DNA of 64,000 bases from Mycteria americana (Eukaryota > Chordata > Aves > Ciconiiformes > Ciconiidae): positions 85,357,062 to 85,421,061 of the forward strand of contig NC_134367.1 of the NCBI RefSeq assembly GCF_035582795.1, read 5' to 3'. Each line of letters starts with the position of its first letter. The first letter of the stretch is position 1. Below, one piece after another: positions 51,012 to 61,400 of the stretch. The notes under the pieces are model-generated. The model saw nothing but the letters and a program-made list of their open reading frames with translations, was not told the origin of the DNA and did not search any database. The position numbers were made by a program, and so were the translations under genes.

Positions 51012-51017
51012 TTTATT
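51012..51017 (-). terminator. ERO1B: Polyadenylation signal AATAAA (minus strand)
   Basis: The first canonical hexamer after the ERO1B stop, 1.3 kb downstream on the minus strand. Confidence 0.4.
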
Positions 51018-51894
51018 TTGTGAAGACTTGTTTTAAAAACAAGAGATATATCTACACTGTACCAGCACTTCCTACATTCATAACTCCTAACTTCACTTTG
51101 AAACATGCTGGTTTAAAAAAAATTATTACTTCATTTTAAATTTAAACCAATATTTGGTTGCTACTAATCAGTAGTGCTGTTTCTGAATTCTGTTTTGGAC
51201 AATGGTAAGTTATCATTGACATTTGTGGACAATGATACACGAGTAATTTCTTATTTTATGAAAGTTATGTTACTAATATACCCGTTTCATTATGCTGAAT
51301 ATCCTTGTAAAGAAGATACAGTTAGGGATTGCATAGATAGAGTATGTAGTATTAAATGTCAGTGTGATTATGAATTTTAAAAAGCATCTTTTTTTAAAAG
51401 TGGCTACAAAAACAAGCACGCACTTTTAACATAGCACTAAAACATAACCCATACAGAGCAAATCTATTTCTACGGCTCAAAGAGTGAAGTGTGCTATTTT
51501 AACATTTTAGACATTAAAAAGACAATTTCTGGAAACTGAACTTGTGACTACAATCTAGAAAATAAAATGGGGTAGATGCGAATTTGATTGCCTGAGGCTT
51601 TTCAGCTAGCAGCACTCCACTAACTATCTCCCCTGCCCTTACCCCCAGCAAATGCAGGTAGCCAAGGGGCTGCAGAAAAGTCACTTCCAACTGTGCTGCA
51701 TCAAAGACAAGGTAGTTATTTTAAAGAAAAAAGGAAATTCTGAAAAGGAGCACACAAGGGAAAAAAATGTCAATATCAGCATGATCCAAAGGAGCTCAGT
51801 ATGAAATAAAATTTTCTGCTCAGTAAATTTCCTATTTTTAAGTAAGTTTCATCATTACAGTAAGAAGTCAGAACTCAACAAGAGCCTTATTTCC

Positions 51895-51915
51895 TTTTTT
51901 TTTTTTTTTTTTTTT
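51895..51915 (+). repeat. T homopolymer, 21 bases
   Basis: An uninterrupted T run inside the inferred ERO1B 3' UTR (an A run in the transcript). It could misprime oligo-dT cDNA and give false 3' ends. Confidence 0.9.
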
Positions 51916-52347
51916 CTTCCCCTCCTTTTACGCAGTCAGAATCAGCATACCCAATCCTCAGAATATACTGAAGGTCAGTACTGGGGGGGGTGAGAGGTGA
52001 ACCACCTCTCTCAGGCCAAGTCAGGGTGGAGGTACAGAAATTTTCATATAAAACAAGTGTCTCAGACAAGAAAATAAAGAAAATTTATGAAGTTTCAGTA
52101 CAATGGAACTGTGAGCAGAGAACTTAAAAAATAAACAGATCAGCATAATTTACACATTTAAAAACTATATATTTCATTCATAAATATCTTTTCTAATTAA
52201 TAACCATTCCTAGTTTAAACATAAATATTCAAGTTGGTATTTGATTTTACTTTTTATCAGTTCATGTGAGTCCTGTAAGGATCAGTTCCTTCTGCTCAAT
52301 GCAGTCATGTAAATGGTCTTCACTAACGGGTTGTGCAAAGGCCTTCA

Positions 52348-52408
52348 TTACCTAGTTTGTTGTAATAAAACTTTAAAATTCTGCAACTCCCTTATACTTG
52401 TGGAAAGC
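52348..52408 (-). CDS. ERO1B: ERO1B terminal coding exon (stop TAA)
   Basis: 61 nt after TTTACAG. It completes a split Arg codon and encodes [19 protein letters not shown], then TAA at 52350-52348. The human end is LLQHSR by memory, so the last residues vary. Confidence 0.93.
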
Positions 52409-55400
52409 CTGTAAAACAAAAACCCCTTGAGTGTTAGTAAGTCAACTGCAAAAGAGAAGTGCAAATCATCATCTTCCATGGGGGCTTTTTGTTTGGTTTT
52501 TTTGAACACCATTCTGTTCCAAAGATTAACTAAGATAGTACTTTCCCTCCAAAGATCTACTATCTGACTCTCCATTATATTTACATACTATATTACAGGG
52601 ATTAGAGTTTGGATATATTTTAAATTTTCCCGACTTCATTAAACATCTATAAAAATCTCTAACCAGAGATAATAAACATTAATTACATTCTTTTAAACAG
52701 GACCAGATTGTTATATTCAAGATCTGAAGAACTAGCATGATGAACAAAGCAAGTTCTACACATCTTTTAAAGCTCTTGAAATGTTTTATTTCATCACTTG
52801 AATGGGGTAAATTTTTGCTGTTTTCAAAAAAAATCAAACAAAATGAAAGTTTTAACAAAAATAATCACATCATACACAAAAATACAAAAGCCTAAGGGCT
52901 AAATGACAGCATTAAAAAATCTCCAAGTATTTTTCTTCCCTTTCACTACTTTTGACATACACACATTTAAAACAGAAATTTAAAAAAAAAAAAAAGTAGA
53001 ACAGCTCTACTCAGTGTCCAAAACTGAGGAGACATACCCAAAGTCTAATGCTTAAGACTATTTCAGACTTAAACCCAGCTTTCACAAGATGGAATTTGTG
53101 AGATTCGAGATAAAGAGATTAATTGGATCCCAACACACAATGATGACCAAGGCTAATAATCAGCACTCCACATACTCAGTTTGATGGCATTAAGTTTATC
53201 AATATCGCTAATAATAATTCAGCCTTTAAAAGCTAAAGCCACATGTACAATACCATCTTTCCACAGACCTTGAGTGTTGACACTGAAGTTCTACTGTTTT
53301 TCTACTATACAAATGATAAAAACTTACCTTCCAAAGGCATTTACAAGAGCAACTATTTCTTGACGTGTAAGTTGAAAACCTTTTGATGGGCTATTCTCAG
53401 GAAGGCTCTGTATTTCTTTCTCAGAAAACAAGATCTTCAGAGCAGTTCCTAAGCCTTGAGTCTACAAGAAAAGTCCAATGTTTTAACATCAATAAGATCA
53501 CCCCTTCAATTCCCATCTCTTTTCTTCTCAGCCACAGCAGACGCATATGAAAATATGCCTGTTACAACACTTCCAGCTCCCTCCTGCCCCTAACCTTATA
53601 GATGCCCTACTGCTGTAGGAGCTGTTGGGTCAGATCTCCCCTTTTCTTCTCCCCTCCCCCTTCCAAGTCAAACTAGGTTTTATTGTAAGGTATCACAACG
53701 CTTCTGCTTTTTCCACCTCCAGTCCCAGTGGCAGACATTGCAGTTTCAGTTTCAACCCTTATTTTCTATACAGAAGTAGAACAGAAGAAGCTATTCTTAT
53801 TTCCCCTTTTAATCAGGCTACAGAAACAACCACTGGATTTTGACAAAAAGTGGTTGAGGCTGGCTGCAAAAGAATTTTATACGTCAGGAAATCTGGCCCT
53901 ATTTCATTTTGTGTGAGAAGGAAAAAAACATAGTAGATCAGAAGCATTAACTAGGACAGGGTAGGCAGCACTCCGGAAATTCAGAGACCACCAAATTTTC
54001 AATGTTATAAATTTCTTTGAAAAGTGAACTCTGATAAACTTAATGCTATACAGCAGTATAGTACAGTAGGCACCCCAAAGTAACAACTATTCTCAATTTG
54101 GACTTAACATTAGTCTTGAGGTTTAAAATCTTGTTCAAAAAAAAAAAAAAAAAAAAAACAACCAACCCCCAAAAAACGTGTCCAGTAACTCAAATTCTGC
54201 TTTTCAACTTTCACGTTTACTGTGCACCTTTGCATTCATTTGCTGCCTTCTGCATAAATTGTGAAAATCTGAATTACTTCTTTTTCTTATGCCTCAATTT
54301 GTGGAGTTAAATCTCACGCTGAATTTCTAACAATTAAGCAAGTGCTGTATTTCCAGGAAGGCTTCCCACAAGTGATTCCACAAGGCTCATCTAATCACTG
54401 AATACAAATAAGATATTGACTGCCAGTAAGACTTTTCCGTGAAGCATCTGCTTTAAATACATTTATTTCAGAGAATACAAACTATACCTTTTAGTAAACT
54501 AAACAGCTGTTGACTAAACAAAATAAACATTTTTTAAACAACTTTTTTTAAAAAATTGTTTAACAGTGAACTAAACATATGTCTATTTTTAATATACAGG
54601 TAAGGATATCAAAGACCAACCATGTGCAGAAAGTCTGAATACTAAGGTCAGAGGCACCCTGCCAAAATAAAATAGATACTTATCTTCTAACCTTCCCCCC
54701 CGGTCCCCCCCCGGCCCCCCATGCACACACACATAAAATAAACTATACCTGCAGTTTGCCCCACAGCCTGCATTTGTCACATCCAACACAATCCATTATG
54801 CGGGATATGTTCTTGAAATGCAATCTGAATTCTTCCTATCAGTTAAAAACAAAATAAAAAGCATACAGTACCTCTTAGCTTTACAAAAACAGATGGTTAA
54901 CTAATCTAGTACCACTAGAATATCAATTCTCTGTTACTAAAACTGAACAAAATCACTACTATATGTGGCCCGGCCATAACAAAGGTCCATGTAAACCCAG
55001 AATCTTGTTTCCAAGCCACTGCTGATAGTTAATTCCTCGGAAAAAAACCCAAAATACAGGACATGCAGGGTAACGCTTGGATTCTGTACACTGAGTTTCT
55101 AGCAACTTGCTCAAAATTTTCTGAGCTATAAGTACTGTATCTGTGTCCCTGCCCAATTTTTCTTCCATTATTCAACTCCCGTTTGAACCAACCTATCCTT
55201 TTGACAAACCAGCAAACAAGTTACAATTCGCAAAAGACATTTCCTGTCCAAAGCTATGGGTAGATTACTGCTTTGTAGCTTCAGTCAGAGTGGAAGCAAG
55301 CACAGCACAGAACTAATTAATACGATCTCAATTAAATTTTAAGGTCAGAAAAACACTAGCTGGGCTGATAAACTACTGGCACCTTTCTAATAGCATTCTT

Positions 55401-58400
55401 TCTAATGCTGATGAAATTCCATACTACTACTGAAATAAAGTGTTAATAAGTATTACTAACTTGTGTTAAAAGTGTTAATAAGTATTAAACCAGACCTTTA
55501 TTAGTGAGCCACACTCCAACTGTGGAATTGTAGTGCATACCAATCTGAACACCAGCATGTTAACACTGGAAGTTGCTAGGTAGTAATAGCATTCACATTA
55601 GGTTCCCATGTCTAGGAACTATGCTTTTCTAATGTTAAGTATAATATATAGTATAATATAATATAGTATAATCTAATGCCATATAATAAGGCATCGTTTT
55701 TAAGCAAACATCACTTTTTTTTTTTCCCAGATGCTTATGAGAAACAGATTATTTAAAAAACACCATTGCATCTACTGGTAATACAAATTCAGCTCATTTG
55801 CCTCACCACAGTCCTGATGGCAGACCCAAGGCACTAAACCAGAGATTTCAGTCCGCTTGGCTCAGGACAACACCTTGCATTTATTTACTACAAAGTAGAT
55901 TGAGAGGCCTCAGATACAATTCTGTAAGTTTTTATCCCTGCCTCTTCTACTCTCAGCAGTATGCTTCTGGTAGGTAGAGAGGCTTTCTAAAATAACACAA
56001 CTTAATTAAAAAATGGATATTTTGGATGTCATTCAGAAAACTAGCTTTACCTTTAATGACTTGGCTCCTTTTTTGTCTCCAGCAAACATGGACTTTTCAT
56101 CAAAGTGCATATGGAAGGACCTAATAAAGACAAAATGCAAAAAAAGCCAAACACTGGCCTAAACTACAGTGTTCCATCAAGCTTGGTGAGCAGCTGATGC
56201 CACCAGTGTAAAGTACTTTACAGAGTTCCTAGTCTTTGCAGAATAGCTCTTAAAAAAATTACTGAATGGTATCAGTTTTACTATTCAATCACTATAACTT
56301 GAAATCTGCTATTTAGTTTTGTTGAGAATTTTCTTCACTCCATTTCCACTGATCATGATTTCTTTCTAATACACACTGAAATCATCTTAATGTTTGCCTT
56401 CCAGTTGATCTTTGCCTGACCACATCTCAAATACCTAGCAAGATTATGATTAGGGACAGCAATAAAGCCACATAGCACATTACCAATCACAAAAATTAGC
56501 GAGAAGGTGAGCAAAGGAACTGGACTAAAGAACCTTACAGAGTAAGCAGAAGGAAGAAGGGATGGCTAAAACCCCATAGGTTAAGTCTATGATAAAAGCT
56601 GGACTACTCACTGGATCATTACAAGACTACATGTATTATTTTCCTTTTCAAAATAAATCATGTGCATCTTATACCGAAGAATCAGAAAAAGCAACAAATA
56701 GGGAGCCCAGGGAGTTGTGTGGGGGTTTTGTTTTGTTTTTGTTTGTGTTTTTTTGTTTTTTAAAGATTGGTATATTCAAACCTCAAACAATATTCACCTG
56801 TTCCCATCAAATGTACAAATTCCTCTTGTTCCTCCCCATTACTTAATTTTATTTCTTCATTCCACTCTCCTCCTTGTCCTATCCCATCAAGAAGTCATCT
56901 ATTCTCACTTGTGAATATAACTGAGAATTTCAAACTATTGAGAAAAAAAAAATCCTATGCCTTACTTTGTATCCCTGAAGATATCTAGTAAGAGAGCTTT
57001 AGATTCAGCATCCTCATGGCCATTTCCAGTGTAAAGGTCAACAACTGAACGTTCAAAGTACGGCGCAACCTTTGACAAAGCACGCAGCTCTATCAAATAT
57101 AAGAAATACAGATTTTTGAGCCTCCTTGGTCCTTCTCCTTTTGTTTCAATGGGGTCAAAGCGGCGAGTGAACTCTTTCACGTTCGGTCCCCAGCGAGGCT
57201 TCCCCCAGGTTTCTACAGGGAGGAAAAAAAAGAGCAGGGAGAGTAAGACATACATATTCTAAAAAAGAAAGCAACTAAGCATACATCAACAATTTTCAGA
57301 AAAAGCAAATACATGTTACAGATATTGTGGAATTCCATTCAGCAATTTTACCTAGACTTAAATTACCTTCAAGAAGATAATTTGCACACAGATGCAAGTT
57401 GATGCTAGCATGAAGTCCAGAAATGAGTTTATAAAACACTCTTTTCTCAAGGCAAAGACCTGTCCAGGAAAAAAGACAAACAGACCTCAAACTAGATACT
57501 GGAAATAATGTATTAAAATGAATATACCTTGACATTTCAGTGATGCAAGTCTGCATCATTTAACTTTCAAGAGTTACAATTACAGTACTTCAGCATTGTT
57601 AATAAGCGCTTATGTCCATCACAGGAAAAGTTTAGCTCTTATTTTGTATATAAAGAAGTACTAAGAATGAAGTTTGACATTTCTTACTTGGTATTTTAGT
57701 GTTCTAATAAATGCAGTCAAATAAGTATCTGGTCAATTAGTACAGATAAATTGCCACACAAAAATAAGATGCTTACATTGTTTGAGCAATAAACTTGAAA
57801 CAGTCTTGGATTTTGACAGTCTGGAAACCAGAACTATACTGTGACCCATCCTACTTAGAATTAAAGCTACCACTGAATTAGAGTAGTGACCTTACAGAAA
57901 AACATCAAAAACCCCAGAAAACCTTATGGCATTGTAAAACAGCAAAAATATTTCTTCCCAGCTCTACTGTAAATTCACTGAAGATTTAAATGCACAGAGC
58001 AAAACCTTGAAAAATATGACTTTGATGGATACAGGCTTCTACAGCATAAACAGAAAGGCAATGGCATTGGGTGGCCAAAATACAATTTAAATGCAGATAT
58101 TACTTATAATACTACTTAGACCCAGAGATAGAGACTACACTTGGAATTTAGGATTTTGTTCCTTTCTCAAAGATATGTTTGGGTGACTTCCCTGCCAGTC
58201 CAATCTCCACAAAGGGAAGCAGGAAGAGCTGATGGTGAAGCCTATCTGTGAGGCTGAGATATGGCCTCATTTACAGACATCACATTTTAAAAAGCGTGTA
58301 AATTTGTATGCTTTCCTACAATAGCACCAGTTAGAGATTTCCAACTAGACAAGCAAAGACTTATGAAAGGCAGAATGAACTAAGTTTAGAATTAAGTACA

Positions 58401-61400
58401 TTTAACTCATTTACTTTTCTACACACCTCCAAAATGCTATTTTGATTGCTACCACTGTAATAATAATTTCCACTTAAATATGAATAAAAAGCAAATTGCT
58501 TTGCCTTCTGAACACACATTATACTTGTTAGTTTACATACTGGGAACAGAACCATCAAAAACTTTAATGTTTTTTAAAGCTGTTTTCAAATAAAAACACT
58601 TAGCAATGTTACTTATAATGTCCCTGCTTAAATGTCTAAAATGAGCAGAAAATTCAAAGTAACTTGTATCGAAGTGAACTCCCCCTTTATAAAAGATGAA
58701 ACACTGAAGGGTTTGAGTATACCATCTAAGTGAATGAGAATATTCCCAAAGACCCTCAAGAAAAAAATATTCCTTGAATGACACTCAGAAGTTCTGCACA
58801 ATTTATTAAAAAGTCCACACTATGAAAAATATTTGGGGAGATGAAAAAAAATACTACGGTGTTTCTTCTAGTGAATTTAACTTTATATTAACCCATCCAA
58901 GAGCCTTTACCTTCTAGCCATGTGTAGAAAGATTCTCCTGTAAATACAAAGTGTATAGGTAAATGAAGAGTATTCATTTTCAACATTACAGTATCTTTAT
59001 ATTACTATGCATACTAACATTAGCTGCCACCTGGACATAAAGCTAAACAATTTAGCTATTAAAGTGAGAATAGGCACTGAAGTGGCTGAACGTTGAGGTT
59101 AGTTTAAATCTGTTAGGGTCAGAATAGGAGAAATACAAGAATGAGCATGACTAAGCTACTGGTCAGGGCATTCAGAAGTGTATGGAAGCGCAAGCCTGAT
59201 TATATGCACTAGTGGTGAAAGACGTGACAAAAGACTGTAATTATATCTGATAGCCTCTACCTTGACTGCTAACTGTCTGAAGGTTTCCTGTAGGCTTAGA
59301 TCTTTTGCCTGAGAGCTTTCAGTTGACTGAAAAAAAATCTTAAAGTCTGTCTCACCGTAGGCCAACCAAATGCTTTTTCTCTCCACTCTCTCCCTACCTT
59401 CCCAAAATCAAGGACATTAAAGAAAAGTACACAGAAAACTGTCCCTCTTCTTTTAAGGGATCTGACATCAGTATCAATGGGGCTCTGGAGGAGACCCAAG
59501 AATCCTTTAATTTATGTATCTCCAGTTATGTCGCCAATAACATTATCACAACACATATTTTGTTACAAGGATAAGAACCAACAACAGAACTGTATTTTGT
59601 TCTTATCCACGCCTTCCCCGTACTCCAAATGAAAGAATTATCCCAACAAAAACATTTTCTGATCAATCATCTGCATAAAACCATAACTTTCCTGACCTCT
59701 AATGCAATAGCAATAAAGTGAATAAATCAGATGTCCAAAACTCTTTAATGCTTACTTCACTTCTGCAAGTCAAGCAAAATAAGATGACTTACCATCATCT
59801 CCTCCTTAGGGGAAAAAAAAAAAAAAACAAAATAAAAAAATCCATAAGCATTAAAAAGATAATTTCCACAGCAAAGTAGTAATGAAACACAGGCTTTACT
59901 ACAAACACTGAAAAAGTGCAAGAAACCTTATTTAATCTACAAAAAAAGGCTACTTTCCATCCTCTTCATCCTCCTCAAGACCACCTGAGACTAAACACAT
60001 TATAATAATGAAAGTCACTATGAATTTGAAATCTTAGTAGCAGCTGATTTATATATTTTTGAAAGCTATGTTTTAGCTTCAGAAAGATGGTTAGGAAGTA
60101 GTCTTCTTCAGTTCACATTATTCAACAATCTGACTGACCAGTGTTCCTTTCTGAAATTCTGATCCCTGAGTTAAACTGCTCTTACAATTCTTTTTGTGTA
60201 TACCAGCAATATATTACCTCAATATTTATAATTACTAAAAGCTACCTTGATTTTCTAATGTGTGGTGATGTTTTCTAACTCAATCTATTGGCTAATAGTC
60301 AATTTTTAAGGGAAATGAGACACACTGACAGGGGAAAGCTGATTCATTTGGAACACCAGGTTATAGTTTTCAATTTAAATTCGGAAACTTAAAACCCAAG
60401 TCATTGGCGAACTTTTTTTTTTTTTTTAACATTCTTACAGATAACTGAGTCTTCCTAATTATCCACTCTTTCGTCAAATAATGCAATTATTTGTACATTT
60501 GTAATACACTAAACATTATGGATGGAAAGCGTACAGCTACACATTACACTATGATGACTATGAGCTAAAGTGATTAAATTAAATGCTCTAGGAAAAAAAA
60601 CAACACGGGAAGAATACAAGAGTGCGGAAATTTTTGTTGAACCTTAACTCCTTCTCATCCACATTGGAAAACTACTGTGACACTTACTAAACAGTTTGAG
60701 ACTTCCTTTAGTTTTCACATTAGCTCCCCTGACTTTAATAACCTTATTCATATGCATGAGATTAAGCATGTATGTAATCAAGTATCACAAACCTTAGTCT
60801 AAATACTGAAAATGGACAGCTACTTCTACAAAGGAAATTAAAAAAGCAGAAAGCACAGCTACAGACTTAAGATTACTATTTGTATCACTTGTACTGCAAT
60901 AGTCACTATGTTAAAAGAACTGCGTTAGAAAATAAAACAGGCAAGACCCACCCCTACTAGGCGCCAGTGGATTTAAAGGACGATAGACAGATCGAGGCCT
61001 AGAAAATAAGTTAGAAAACAAAAAAATCAGTTTTAAGCTAAATTAATGCTCAAGTATAAGAAATAGGCTTCCTCCCCTCCCAATTACTTGAAGCAGTTTT
61101 CTTCGTAGATGCTGTTCCACACTCTCCAAGCAGACGGCCCCTTGTATCCAGTGTAACGTTCTGGATTCAGCAGCAAATCCACATACTGTGCATCTGGAGA
61201 TCTCTCATCTAAATAGGAAACCTTTGTTACATATTCTAGCTGATCAGTTAAAAAATATTTAATTTTAAAAGTCACACAGAATTAAATATAAATAAGAGGT
61301 CTCATATAATACTATTCTGTCTTCCAGTTTGATAATAAATGCCTTCTACATAAAAATACAGCAATAGAAAGTAAAAACAGCAAAAAAAACAGTAAACAGA

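Larger units (their letters stand above)
51000..52347 (-). other. ERO1B: ERO1B 3' UTR, proximal form
   Basis: Noncoding minus-strand sequence after the ERO1B stop, down to the first AATAAA (51017-51012). A 21-base T run (A run on the sense strand) lies at 51895-51915. Longer forms could end at the signals at 50111-50106 or 47858-47853. Confidence 0.45.
53462..54748 (-). other. ERO1B: ERO1B intron with G-runs near its donor (1.3 kb)
   Basis: On the sense strand the donor CAG/GTATAG is followed by a short TG repeat and three runs of 6, 8 and 7 Gs (54720-54695), starting 28 bases into the intron. A 22-base A run on the plus strand lies at 54137-54158. Confidence 0.85.

Noticed and set aside
60548-60590. 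C/D snoRNA-like ATGATGA box
   Set aside because: No D box or flanking pairing stem nearby.
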